64,000 nucleotides of DNA from Rhodoluna sp. (GTDB lineage Bacteria > Actinomycetota > Actinomycetes > Actinomycetales > Microbacteriaceae): the NCBI RefSeq assembly GCF_024641065.1, contig NZ_JAHEDV010000001.1:310001-374000 (forward strand). Direction: 5' to 3'. Of the stretch, positions 1 to 9,662 are shown piece after piece. Position numbers and translations under genes: made by a program. Every line of letters starts with the position of its first letter. Positions within the stretch are counted from its first letter, which is position 1. The notes under the pieces are model-generated. The model was not told where the DNA came from. It ran no database searches and was given only the letters and a program-made list of their open reading frames with translations.

Positions 1-449
1 ATGTTTAGCGGCACACCCTGAACGATGTTGGCAAATGCAACGCCCCATAGCAAAGCTGGCAGCGCCGAACCAACCACAATCATCCAATCAAAAGTCGCCT
101 TCCAACGAACCTCGTTTGCCCCGATTGTGTGGCCTTTTCCGCGGTATTCAAACGCCACACCGCGTGCAATAAGTGCAGCCAGAATCAACAGAAGAGGCAG
201 GTAGAAACCGCTAAATAGCGAGGCATACCACTCAGGGAAAGCCGCAAACAAGCTCGCACCTGCAACGATTACCCAGGTTTCATTTAGGTCCCAAACCGGA
301 CCAATGGTGTTGATAAGGACTCGACGATCGGTGTCATCTTTGCCGAGGAACGGTAACGACATACCAACGCCGAAATCAAAGCCATCGAGCACAAAGTATC
401 CGATGAACAAGAAACCGACGATTAGGAACCAAATTTCATTGAGTTGCAT
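1..449 (-). CDS. cydB: Cytochrome d ubiquinol oxidase subunit II, partial (runs off window start)
   Basis: Minus-strand reading frame ending with CAT at 447-449, directly downstream of cydA; translated membrane segments fit CydB. Confidence 0.8.
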   Translation of the reverse strand, partial: MQLNEIWFLIVGFLFIGYFVLDGFDFGVGMSLPFLGKDDTDRRVLINTIGPVWDLNETWVIVAGASLFAAFPEWYASLFSGFYLPLLLILAALIARGVAFEYRGKGHTIGANEVRWKATFDWMIVVGSALPALLWGVAFANIVQGVPLN

Positions 450-470
450 TTTGTTATCTCCTATCGATTT

Positions 471-1943
471 CTAGTACGCAACGGTTAGTTGGTCAGCATC
501 AGCAGCATCTTCAGATTTCTCTTCTTCGATGCCCTTTTGCGCGGCGGCCAAAAGCAGCTTCATCTCGACCACGGCAAGCACACCGTAAATCAAGGTGAAA
601 ACTATTAGCGAGATAAGTACATCTACTCCATTGATGCCGGGCGAAACTCCGTCCGCTGTTTTCATCAATTTGAACACCAGCCAAGGCTGACGCCCCATCT
701 CGGTGAACAACCAACCGATTGAGATTCCAAGCACCGGTAACGGCGCGGCCCAGATGGCAACGTTCCAAACCCACTTAGGTAGCTCAAGCTTGCCTTTTCG
801 AGTAAGCCATAAACCGACAACGGCAATTAGGAAAGAAAGTGCACCAAGTGCAATCATCCAGCGGAAGGCCCAGTAGGTTACCCAGATGATTGGCATGTAG
901 TCTCCGGGGCCAAAGGCGCTTACGTATTGCGCTTGAAGATCATTAAGTCCTTCGACCTCACCATCCAATGTATGGGTCGATAGATACGAAAGCAGGTTAG
1001 GAATTCGAATAGAGAACAATTCGCTCTTACCGTCTGGTGTACCGAGGGTGAAGATTGAAAATGAGGCAGGTGCCGAGGTGTTGTATAGGGCCTCCGCAGC
1101 AGCCATTTTCATAGGCTGCGTCTGAACCATAGCTAGACCAAGTCCGTCGCCGCTGATTGCTGTTCCGATTCCACCCACGATTACCGACCAAAGACCGAAT
1201 CGAAGTGAGGTTCGCATAGTTGACACCTGCTGGTTGCGCTTTAGGTGGTAGGCAGAAACAGATGCAATCACCGCACCGGCAAACATTAGTGAAGCTGTAA
1301 TGGTGTGCGGAAATTGGTTTAGAGCCACAATGTTCGTCAGAACGGCGCCAATGTCTACCAACTCTGCACGATTCTTGGCTTCATTGATTTCGAAACCAAC
1401 AGGGTTTTGCATAAAAGCGTTAGCGGCAAGGATGAAATAGGCAGAAAGCAGGACACCAAATGCAGTCATCCAGATTGTTGCCAAGTGAACTTTCTTTGAG
1501 AGGCGACCCCAACCGAAAATCCAAAGCCCAATAAAGGTTGCTTCAAAGAAGAAAGCGAGAAGCCCTTCCATAGCCAAGGGCGCACCGAATACATCTCCAA
1601 CGAATCTCGAATAATCAGACCAGTTCATACCGAATTGGAATTCCTGAACGATTCCGGTGACAACACCCATCGCAAAGTTGATCAAAAAGATTTTTCCGAA
1701 AAGCTTCGTCATGTGAAGGTACTTCACGTTATCGGTGCGAACCCAAGCGGTTTGCATAATTGCCACCAAAAGCACCATGCCAATAGTTAGCGGCACGAAC
1801 AAGAAGTGATAAACGGTGGTTAGACCAAACTGCCAGCGTGAAAGATCTAACGCGCTTAGCTCAGTCAGCACTGCGGGAATCGCGTGCATTATTGTCTCGC
1901 TTTCTGAGAAGTAACTGACTTCCCAATTACGGTTTACTCCCAT
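471..1943 (-). CDS. cydA: Cytochrome ubiquinol oxidase subunit I
   Basis: 490 aa; LSRWQFGLTTVYHFLFVPLTIG and GRQPWLVF motifs typical of CydA. Confidence 0.97.
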   Translation of the reverse strand: MGVNRNWEVSYFSESETIMHAIPAVLTELSALDLSRWQFGLTTVYHFLFVPLTIGMVLLVAIMQTAWVRTDNVKYLHMTKLFGKIFLINFAMGVVTGIVQEFQFGMNWSDYSRFVGDVFGAPLAMEGLLAFFFEATFIGLWIFGWGRLSKKVHLATIWMTAFGVLLSAYFILAANAFMQNPVGFEINEAKNRAELVDIGAVLTNIVALNQFPHTITASLMFAGAVIASVSAYHLKRNQQVSTMRTSLRFGLWSVIVGGIGTAISGDGLGLAMVQTQPMKMAAAEALYNTSAPASFSIFTLGTPDGKSELFSIRIPNLLSYLSTHTLDGEVEGLNDLQAQYVSAFGPGDYMPIIWVTYWAFRWMIALGALSFLIAVVGLWLTRKGKLELPKWVWNVAIWAAPLPVLGISIGWLFTEMGRQPWLVFKLMKTADGVSPGINGVDVLISLIVFTLIYGVLAVVEMKLLLAAAQKGIEEEKSEDAADADQLTVAY

Positions 1944-2035
1944 TTATAACGTTTGTGCAACGAAGGTTAGGCAACCCTAATTTATTAGAAAGGATTTCCA
2001 ATCCCTCATTCTGACCCGCATGGGATGATTAATGC

Positions 2036-2680
2036 GTGAACGACATTCTCGACTGGATACTCAATGCGGTTCAAAGCGTTGACCCAATAACCCGCAATCT
2101 TTTAGCCGGGCTGGCAATCCTTCTCGAAACTTCTTTGTTTGCGGGCTTGATCATCCCAGGCGACACAGTGGTTCTGGTTGCCTCTGCCGGTGTTTTGGAC
2201 ATCGGAGACTTCTTCTGGTTGCTTGGCTCTGTTTTACTCGGTTCACTAATTGGCGAATCTCTCGGCTTCTTCATCGGCCGGTTCTTTGGCGAAAAAATTC
2301 GAAATAGCAAACTGGGTCAAAAACTAGGTGAGCGAAATTGGCGAATGGCTGACCATTTTGTTGAGCATCGAGGCGGCATTGCTGTTGCTATATCTAGATT
2401 CTTGCCAATGCTTCACTCGCTCGTGCCAGTGGTTTCTGGCATGACGCGCATGCCCTACAAAAAATTCATCACCTGGACATTTGGGGCCTGCGCAGTTTGG
2501 GCATCAGCCTATGTAGGAGTTGGTTACCTCGCTCGCGCCAGCTATGACCAGCTTGCCGGTCATCTAAAATTTGGCAGCCTCATATTTGTTGGCGTAATTA
2601 TTGTTTTTGTTCTGTTGGTGCATTTTGGCAAGAAACGTCTCGAAAAGAAGTTCGTCGAGCCAGAAGCTGAAGAGGTCTAA
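2036..2680 (+). CDS. DedA family membrane protein
   Basis: 214 aa, DedA/SNARE-associated pattern (E..LFAGLIIPGDTVVLVAS, SRFLPMLHSLVPVVSGMTRMPY). Confidence 0.9.
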   Translation: MNDILDWILNAVQSVDPITRNLLAGLAILLETSLFAGLIIPGDTVVLVASAGVLDIGDFFWLLGSVLLGSLIGESLGFFIGRFFGEKIRNSKLGQKLGERNWRMADHFVEHRGGIAVAISRFLPMLHSLVPVVSGMTRMPYKKFITWTFGACAVWASAYVGVGYLARASYDQLAGHLKFGSLIFVGVIIVFVLLVHFGKKRLEKKFVEPEAEEV

Positions 2681-2682
2681 CC

Positions 2683-3420
2683 ATGTGCGGAAGATTTGTC
2701 GTTGCTCGTTCAGTTGGTCAGCTGCAGACGATTTTTGAGGCAGACGATGTAATTGGCGAGGTGCCAGGGGTTAGCTACAACATTGCGCCAACCCAACCGA
2801 TTGCAATTCTGGTTGATCGCGCTTTCGAAAAAGCCGAAGACGGCTCGCCACTGGGTGAACTTAGCCGCGAAATTCACGCAGCTCGCTGGGGTCTGGTTCC
2901 TCGTTGGGCTAAAGCGGTTGACGAGCATGGTCCGCTGATCAACGGGCGCATCGAAACCATCCTTGAAAAGCCGTCGTTCAAAGATTCAGTGGTTCGTCGT
3001 CGCTGCGTTATTCCGGCTTCTGGTTATTACGAATGGCAGATTGCCGCCGATGGCACCAAGCAGCCGTTTTATATCAGCGCTGGCACCGACGGTATGTTTG
3101 CGCTCGCCGGGCTTTACGAATGGTGGGCAGACCCGAGCAAAGACGCTAAAGACCCGGCTCGCTGGCTGCTCTCGGCTACAACTTTGACCAAAGACTCTGC
3201 TCCCGAGCTGGCGCACATCCATGATCGAAACCCGGTCTTGCTTTCACCAGACACTTATGAAGCCTGGCTTGACCCTCACATCGAGGGCGATGCCGAACTT
3301 CTCGAGGCTGTTTCAGCTGATTCTGATCGAGTTGCCGCCGAGGCTGAGTTTTTCAAAGTTGGCGCTGAAGTTGGCCAGGTTAGAAACAATTCAGCCGACC
3401 TGATTCGCCCAATCTACTAG
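2683..3420 (+). CDS. SOS response-associated peptidase family protein (SRAP/YedK/HMCES-like)
   Basis: MCGRF N-terminus with catalytic Cys2, NIAPTQP, NGRIET and GYYEW motifs. Confidence 0.95.
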   Translation: MCGRFVVARSVGQLQTIFEADDVIGEVPGVSYNIAPTQPIAILVDRAFEKAEDGSPLGELSREIHAARWGLVPRWAKAVDEHGPLINGRIETILEKPSFKDSVVRRRCVIPASGYYEWQIAADGTKQPFYISAGTDGMFALAGLYEWWADPSKDAKDPARWLLSATTLTKDSAPELAHIHDRNPVLLSPDTYEAWLDPHIEGDAELLEAVSADSDRVAAEAEFFKVGAEVGQVRNNSADLIRPIY

Positions 3421-3431
3421 GTTGGTGCGTT

Positions 3432-3728
3432 TTGGCTAATCGGGAACATGACCGTCGAGATTCAGGCAGCCGTTCGCCGCGCGATAAAAGCGGTCACCTA
3501 AAACGCAAGCTGAATGAAATGCCCGAGGATGTAAAACGGGCTCTAGAAGACCGGGGTCTTCGCGCAGATTACAACGCTAGACCGGCCTATCAACGCAACG
3601 ATTACCTGTCTTGGATTATCCGCGCCAAAATGCCACTGACTCGAACCAAGCGCTTGAATCAAATGCTAGAAGAACTTGAAACCGGTGGCGTCTACATGCG
3701 CATGGACCACCCAGCTTCTAAAAAATAA
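3432..3728 (+). CDS. YdeI/OmpD-associated-type C-terminal domain protein
   Basis: 98 aa; MPEDVKRALE...RPAYQRNDYLSWIIRAKMPLTRTKRLNQMLEELETG resembles the YdeI-like family; TTG start. Confidence 0.6.
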   Translation: MANREHDRRDSGSRSPRDKSGHLKRKLNEMPEDVKRALEDRGLRADYNARPAYQRNDYLSWIIRAKMPLTRTKRLNQMLEELETGGVYMRMDHPASKK

Positions 3729-3773
3729 CCCCCAAATATGAATTGTCAGCGTCACCCCATACACTCTTAACGT

Positions 3774-3789
3774 TCGAACAAGTGTTCGA
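3774..3789 (+). promoter_or_regulatory. LexA-binding SOS box TCGAACAAGTGTTCGA
   Basis: Matches the actinobacterial/Gram-positive SOS consensus CGAAC-N4-GTTCG with symmetric flanks; 28 bp upstream of the DUF6504 start codon. Confidence 0.9.
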
Positions 3790-3817
3790 ATAATCTTTTG
3801 ATTGAGAGGGGTCGGCA

Positions 3818-4117
3818 ATGCTGCGGGTTGATGAGAGAGTTTTGGTTTCAACCAACCAGGGAGGTGAGCCAATCGGATTCCGCTGGCGAGGCGGCAGCTA
3901 TCTGGTGAACGCCAAGCCTGTTCGATGGTTCGCTCGCAAAGAGTGGTGGGTTGAAGCGGCACGAGCACAACGCGGAATCGGTGCCGGAGTGCTCGAGGTA
4001 GAAATGTGGCGAATCTGCGCATCAAGAGAAAACAGCTCGCTAGCCCAATACGAATTGGTGCACACCCTTGAAACCAGCAATCAAAATGCTTGGCGCCTAG
4101 TGCGCGTCTATTCATAA
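3818..4117 (+). CDS. DUF6504-like protein (small protein that usually accompanies dnaE2/imuB)
   Basis: 99 aa; VDERVLV..GEPIGFRWRGGSYLV..ARKEWWVEA..EMWRI..YELVH..WRLVRVY; GAGAGGGG ribosome-binding site. Confidence 0.7.
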   Translation: MLRVDERVLVSTNQGGEPIGFRWRGGSYLVNAKPVRWFARKEWWVEAARAQRGIGAGVLEVEMWRICASRENSSLAQYELVHTLETSNQNAWRLVRVYS

Positions 4118-4132
4118 AGGCTCAGCAAAGTC

Positions 4133-7100
4133 ATGAGCGGGTTTGTTCACCTCAATGTGGCATCTGCCTACTCGGGGCACTACGGAGTCACCAGACCCGA
4201 AGCAATGGCCGAGGCGGCGGCAGCCATGGGGTTCAGTGCACTGGCGATAGTTGATCGAGATGGCCTGTATGGAGCGGTAAAACACATCGGAGCCTGCCTG
4301 CAACTAGGTATTGCCCCGATAGTCGGAGTTAACCTTGCCGTTTTTGATGATGATCAAGCTGAATTGGCAAGGTGCACGATTTTGGCACACGGTCAAAATC
4401 AAGGTCACGGGTGGTCAACCCTGTGCTCCATCATTTCGGCAGCGCACTCGGGCAGAACCTTTGGCAGCAGCAAAAAACTAATTGGCATCAAAAGATCTCA
4501 ACTGGCAGCAATACTGAAAGACTCCGGAGGCTGCACAGTCTTGATTGGCTCGAACAGCGATGTAGGTCGATTAGCTCTCGAGGCTAATAAAAACGCGGCT
4601 AGCGTGGCGCTGGAGCATTGGAAAAACCTGTTCAGGTCTGCGGGAACCTTGGGAGTAGAAATTTCTTGCCACCTCACTGAGCCGGGAACAGAGCAATCAG
4701 TGATCCATGCCAGAAGAATGATTGAACTGGCAGATTCACTATCGGTGCCCACCGTTCTAACCAATGCGGTTCGCTATCTCACCCCTGACGACGCACTAAC
4801 CGCAGACATTCTTGATTCGGCACGACACCTTGAACCACTTGGTGTATTCAAGCTGCAACCCAATGCTCAGGCCTGGCTAAAACCTGACCAAGCAATGCAA
4901 TCTCTTGCTAAAGAGATAACCGAAGATCAACCGAGAGCTATTGCATTACTCGAAAGCACCTCGAAGTTGGCTGAGCGTTGCCGATTAGAGCCGATCAGTG
5001 ATTGCGGCTGGGGAAAACCCAAAACCCCTGAAAAATCGACACTAGGAATTGAAGGCAACCCATTCGAAGTTTTGTGGCAGAAGGCACATGAGGGCATTAA
5101 TCGCTATTACCCACACGCAAGTGGCGAGACCCTTAGGCAGGTGCAACACCGCCTTGGCCAAGAACTAATCACCATAAACAAGCTCGGTTTTGCAACCTAT
5201 TTTCTGACCGTTGCCGACGTAGCCCAGATGATTCGCGACATGCGCATTCGAAGCCAGGCTCGAGGATCAGGCGCTGGTTCACTAACCAACTATCTCTTGG
5301 GTATCAGCGGCGTAGACCCGATCGAGCACGACCTGCTGTTCGAGAGGTTCTTGAGCGTTGAGCGCTCGAGCCTGCCCGATATCGATATTGACGTTGAATC
5401 AGCCCGTCGCCACGACATCTATCGCGCAATTTTCAAACGATACGGAAGCCAGCGAGTTACTTTGCTTTCGATGCAGAGCACATACCGCGGCCGAGGTGCC
5501 ATGCGCGATTCAGGGATGGCCCTCGGTTTAGACGAAGATCAAATTGACGAGTTGGCTAAAAACATGTGGCGCTTCAGCGCCCGCAGCTTCAGAGGCGCCT
5601 TACAAACCAAACCTGAATTGGCAAAATTTGCCCAAGAGGTAGAAACCGATCGACAAATGAATCTATTGGTCGACATCACCGAGAGATTAGATCGACTCCC
5701 CCGACATATATCCATGCATCCGTGCGGTGTGATTCTTGGCGACATGAGCTTGCTCAATCTAACGCCGGTTGAACCTAGCGGCATGGGGTTGCCGATGAGC
5801 CAATTCGATAAAGACGACATGGACCCAATGGGTTTCTTGAAGCTCGATGTTCTCGGTGTTCGCATGCAAAGCACAATGGCTTATGCGGTTCGCGAGATCG
5901 AAAGAGTGCAGGGCAAAATTGTTGACTTAGACGCTGTGCCCAGAGATGACGCTGAAACTTTTAAGGCAATTCGCACCACCAATACACTTGGCATTTTTCA
6001 AATTGAAAGCCCGGGCCAGAGAGAGCTGACTGGCAAACATCAGCCAACCGAATTCAACGATCTAACAATTCAAATCTCGCTGTTTCGTCCAGGCCCGATG
6101 AAGGGCAACATGATTGCCCCTTACCTTGATGGTCGCCACGGATTCGCAAAAGCCGACTTTATCCATGCAGATTTAGAACCAATTCTTCGTGAGACCTGGG
6201 GTGTGGTTATTTTTCACGAGCATGTGATCCGCATATTCAACAAGATGACCGGCTGCGGCTTAGCCAAAGGCGATGAAATGCGCCGGTCTCTAGAGAACCC
6301 GAGGCTAAAACCAAAAATCGAACAGCTCTTTAGGTCTGAGTCCAAGGCGCGCGGTTATCCGCCAGCGGTCATCGAACGAGTGTGGTCTGTGATTGAAGGC
6401 TTCAGCAGTTTTGGTTTCTGCAAAGCACACGGTGCGGCTTTCGCCCTGCCGACTTATCAAAGCGCGTGGCTAAAAACCCACTACCCCGTTGAATTCATGG
6501 CAGGCCTATTTACCCACGACCCCGGCATGTATCCACGTCGGCTTCTAATATCAGAAGCTCGCCGCCTTGGCGTAAAGCTTTTGCCGGTAGATGTGAATAA
6601 ATCCACGGATGAATATCGCGTAGAGGGTGACGGAGTTCGAATGGCGATTCACGAACTATCGGGGATAAGCACTGCTGAGGTCGAGCGAATACTCAAGAAT
6701 CAACCGTTCAAAGACATCGGTGATTTTTATCTGCGAGCTAAACCGGCAAGACGCACCCTAGAAAACTTGGCACTGATTGGCGCGCTAGATTCGCTAACCG
6801 GTGAAGGGTTCGCAACAACCCGAGGAGACATTCTGGCTCGAGTCAGACAACTAAATGCCATAAAAAACCGACCACTCGGTGATTCCATGCAACCCACGTT
6901 AGATTTCACCCTGCTCGAGCACCTACCAAGCGGTAACCCCGAAATGACAACTGCCGAAAAAGTTGGCCATGAGATGAGCATCATGAAAATGGATGTCAGC
7001 GAACATGTGCTTGAACTGTATCGACCGATGCTCGATGAAATGGGAGTCTTGAGAGCTGACGAGCTGGTCGGCCTTAGAAGCAAAACCGAGGTATTGGTTG

Positions 7101-7375
7101 CCGGTGTGCGAGTGGCCACTCAAACCCCACCAATGCGATCTGGCAAGCGTGTGGTCTTTGTCACCTTGGATGATGGAACCGGTTGTAGCGACAGCACCTT
7201 CTTTGACGAAGCTCAATCGCGGTGCAGCCACATTTTGTTCAACACCCGATTGGTGCTAATCGCCGGAAAAACCAGACGCACCGGTGTGCGCGGAGTTTCA
7301 ATCATGGCTGAAAACGCTTGGGACATTCGTGAACTATGGCAACAATGGCAACAAAAAACCCAGGCGGCCGGTTAG
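4133..7375 (+). CDS. dnaE2: Error-prone DNA polymerase DnaE2 (ImuC)
   Basis: 1080 aa C-family polymerase; intact LPDIDIDVE palm motif, QARGSGAGSLTNYLLGIS, SMHPCGVIL, C-terminal OB-fold; located behind an SOS box. Confidence 0.93.
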   Translation: MSGFVHLNVASAYSGHYGVTRPEAMAEAAAAMGFSALAIVDRDGLYGAVKHIGACLQLGIAPIVGVNLAVFDDDQAELARCTILAHGQNQGHGWSTLCSIISAAHSGRTFGSSKKLIGIKRSQLAAILKDSGGCTVLIGSNSDVGRLALEANKNAASVALEHWKNLFRSAGTLGVEISCHLTEPGTEQSVIHARRMIELADSLSVPTVLTNAVRYLTPDDALTADILDSARHLEPLGVFKLQPNAQAWLKPDQAMQSLAKEITEDQPRAIALLESTSKLAERCRLEPISDCGWGKPKTPEKSTLGIEGNPFEVLWQKAHEGINRYYPHASGETLRQVQHRLGQELITINKLGFATYFLTVADVAQMIRDMRIRSQARGSGAGSLTNYLLGISGVDPIEHDLLFERFLSVERSSLPDIDIDVESARRHDIYRAIFKRYGSQRVTLLSMQSTYRGRGAMRDSGMALGLDEDQIDELAKNMWRFSARSFRGALQTKPELAKFAQEVETDRQMNLLVDITERLDRLPRHISMHPCGVILGDMSLLNLTPVEPSGMGLPMSQFDKDDMDPMGFLKLDVLGVRMQSTMAYAVREIERVQGKIVDLDAVPRDDAETFKAIRTTNTLGIFQIESPGQRELTGKHQPTEFNDLTIQISLFRPGPMKGNMIAPYLDGRHGFAKADFIHADLEPILRETWGVVIFHEHVIRIFNKMTGCGLAKGDEMRRSLENPRLKPKIEQLFRSESKARGYPPAVIERVWSVIEGFSSFGFCKAHGAAFALPTYQSAWLKTHYPVEFMAGLFTHDPGMYPRRLLISEARRLGVKLLPVDVNKSTDEYRVEGDGVRMAIHELSGISTAEVERILKNQPFKDIGDFYLRAKPARRTLENLALIGALDSLTGEGFATTRGDILARVRQLNAIKNRPLGDSMQPTLDFTLLEHLPSGNPEMTTAEKVGHEMSIMKMDVSEHVLELYRPMLDEMGVLRADELVGLRSKTEVLVAGVRVATQTPPMRSGKRVVFVTLDDGTGCSDSTFFDEAQSRCSHILFNTRLVLIAGKTRRTGVRGVSIMAENAWDIRELWQQWQQKTQAAG

Positions 7376-7389
7376 ACCACCTGGGTTTT
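7355..7389 (+). terminator. Hairpin overlapping the dnaE2 stop codon
   Basis: aaaacccaggcgg...accacctgggtttt inverted repeat with T-rich end. Confidence 0.75.
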
Positions 7390-7415
7390 CTTTGGGCGAC
7401 AAGACCCGAAGAAAA

Positions 7416-8174
7416 TTAGTCGCGGTTAAAGATTGCTGCCAGTCGCAGAATCTCCATGTACAACCAAATCATGGTTGCGGTTAGACCAAAAGCTGCACGC
7501 CACTCGTTCTCAACCGGAAGACCCTCGCGTGCGCCAACAACGATTGCCTCGAAGTCAAGGTTCAAGGTGAAGGCTGCAAGAACAACACCGACCAAACCTG
7601 CCAACCAAGCCATACCTGACGAATAGACGCCGCCGTTGCCAGCAATCATTCCAACAACAAGGTTGATGATTGCAAAGCCCATGTAACCAAATAGGGCAAA
7701 AGTCATCACACGGGTGAAACGAGCATTTACCTTGATCCAGCCAAAGCGATAAGCCGCAAACATCGCACCAGCGGTGGCGAAGGTTCCAAGAACCGCGTTC
7801 TGCACGATGCCCGGGTACTGTGCCTCAAAAATCGATGACAAACCACCGATAACGACGCCCTCAACCGCTGCATAGGCAACGATTACGCCTGGGCGAACCT
7901 TCTTGCTAAACGTTGCCCAGAGAGCCAAACCAAGACCAACAAAAACGGCAGGCATAAACAGTGCACCAACGGCTGGAATCAACCATGATGCAGTTGCGCT
8001 AGCAACCAGGATCAGCAACAAACCGAAAACCTTGCCAGCTGTGCCTTCAATGGTCATCTTGGCGATCGAAGTAATTTTTGCAAATTCAGCGTCAACTGCG
8101 CGCTGGTCGATCTTGGCAACCTCTGCGCCAGTCTTCATTGCACTGTTGAAAATCGGGTTATGCGAAATAGCCAC
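7416..8174 (-). CDS. Bax inhibitor-1/YccA family membrane protein
   Basis: 252 aa multi-TM, actinobacterial YccA-like (NPIFNSAMKTGAEVAKID...FGLTATMIWLYMEILRL). Confidence 0.92.
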   Translation of the reverse strand: MAISHNPIFNSAMKTGAEVAKIDQRAVDAEFAKITSIAKMTIEGTAGKVFGLLLILVASATASWLIPAVGALFMPAVFVGLGLALWATFSKKVRPGVIVAYAAVEGVVIGGLSSIFEAQYPGIVQNAVLGTFATAGAMFAAYRFGWIKVNARFTRVMTFALFGYMGFAIINLVVGMIAGNGGVYSSGMAWLAGLVGVVLAAFTLNLDFEAIVVGAREGLPVENEWRAAFGLTATMIWLYMEILRLAAIFNRD

Positions 8175-8214
8175 GTTGAATTACCTTTCCGAGAAACTAC
8201 TGGACAAGGCGAGT

Positions 8215-8850
8215 TTATGGGAGATTTCTGGCAATTTGCTGAATGTGGTCTTTGGCAATCAGGTGGCCACCCGGGTGCACCATCAACTCGACTTCGGCGC
8301 CAAGCTGGGTGAATTCCTCAATCATGGCCTCAGTGCGGCTCGATGGAGAATAATCATCGGTAGCGCCATTTGCTATCCACACGCGCTTGCCGATCAAGTT
8401 TGGCCTAGCTCCACGAAATGGGGTTTTCAAAAAAGATTTCGTGGTTCCAAACGCGGCAATGCCGCAGACCGTGTCAGGGTGTAGCAAAAGCAGGGCCCCA
8501 GACGCGTTTGCACCGTTCGAGAACCCAACTGCCCACACTCGGTCAGGATCAAAGCCATACTCCCCCGAAGCAGCCCAGACAAAGTCAGCCAATTCGCTAA
8601 CTGCCTTGATGATTCCTGCCTCGTCGAAACGACCATCGTCATAGCGCATGAAGAACCGATCGGCACCATCCATGCGCACTAAACCTCTTGGTGAAAGCAA
8701 ATTGGCGTTTGGGTCAAGGGCTTTTCCGAGTGGCAACAAATCGTGCTCGTTCGCACCCGAACCGTGCAGCAGCAAAAGCGTTCTAGCGCTTGCCGCATCA
8801 TTAGCTGGGCGCCAAACATGAGGCCTTGAAGTATCGCGGGGGTTCACCAA
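8215..8850 (-). CDS. Alpha/beta hydrolase (phospholipase/carboxylesterase family)
   Basis: LLLHGSGANEHDLLPLG, VGFSNGANASGALLL nucleophile elbow, HPGGHLI. Confidence 0.88.
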   Translation of the reverse strand: MVNPRDTSRPHVWRPANDAASARTLLLLHGSGANEHDLLPLGKALDPNANLLSPRGLVRMDGADRFFMRYDDGRFDEAGIIKAVSELADFVWAASGEYGFDPDRVWAVGFSNGANASGALLLLHPDTVCGIAAFGTTKSFLKTPFRGARPNLIGKRVWIANGATDDYSPSSRTEAMIEEFTQLGAEVELMVHPGGHLIAKDHIQQIARNLP

Positions 8851-8851
8851 A

Positions 8852-9634
8852 CTAGGCTACTTCGAATGACCGCTTAGCTAAGCCCATAAAGTAACCATCG
8901 ATTTTGGTTTCGGCAATGTTCTCAGGGTTGCTGGCAGCACCCAGCGAAATGAAAAGCGGAGTGAAGTGCTCAACGGTCGGGTGCGCATAAGGCATGCCCG
9001 GGGCACTGTTTCGGTAGTCGATCAAAGTGTCAACGTCTCCTCGGGCAAGCGCTTCTTGTGCCCAGTGGTCAAAATCTGCTGACCAACCAGGCGCCGCTGC
9101 TTCAGGTCGCCAGTCACGAATGTAAGGCAATCCGTGAGTCATAAAGCCCGATCCAATAACCAAAACTCCCTCTTCGCGAAGAGCACGAAGCCTTTTACCA
9201 AGGTCAAGCAACTTCACTGGATCACTAGTTGGCATAGATAGCTGCAAGACCGGAATATCTGCATCTGGGTACATCACTCTAAGAGGAACCCAGGCGCCGT
9301 GATCAAGCCCGCGCGTGGTGTGACGGTGCAGTGGCTCGTTGTCTGGCATCAACTTTGCAACCATGTCACCCAACCAACCTGAATCAGGTGTTGCGTATTG
9401 CATCTGGTAGAACTTGGGTGCAAAACCACCAAAGTCATAGATAAGCGGAGTATTTGCAGCAGTCGAGCTAATCGAGATTGGGGCGCTCTCCCAGTGTGCA
9501 GAAACAATCAAAATCGCTTTTGGCTTCGGTAGATTCGCCGACCAAGCGGCTAGCTGGGATGTCCAAAGTTCGTCATCCAGCAGCATGGGTGCGCCATGCG
9601 AAATGTAAAGCGAAGGAAGCACTAAATCGTTCAT
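8852..9634 (-). CDS. Class III extradiol ring-cleavage dioxygenase family (DODA-type)
   Basis: LPSLYISHGAPM, LIVSAHWE, DHGAWVPL, VIGSGFMTHGL motifs. Confidence 0.92.
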   Translation of the reverse strand: MNDLVLPSLYISHGAPMLLDDELWTSQLAAWSANLPKPKAILIVSAHWESAPISISSTAANTPLIYDFGGFAPKFYQMQYATPDSGWLGDMVAKLMPDNEPLHRHTTRGLDHGAWVPLRVMYPDADIPVLQLSMPTSDPVKLLDLGKRLRALREEGVLVIGSGFMTHGLPYIRDWRPEAAAPGWSADFDHWAQEALARGDVDTLIDYRNSAPGMPYAHPTVEHFTPLFISLGAASNPENIAETKIDGYFMGLAKRSFEVA

Positions 9635-9662
9635 GTGTTAAGTAAACACCCTCTTGACAGAT

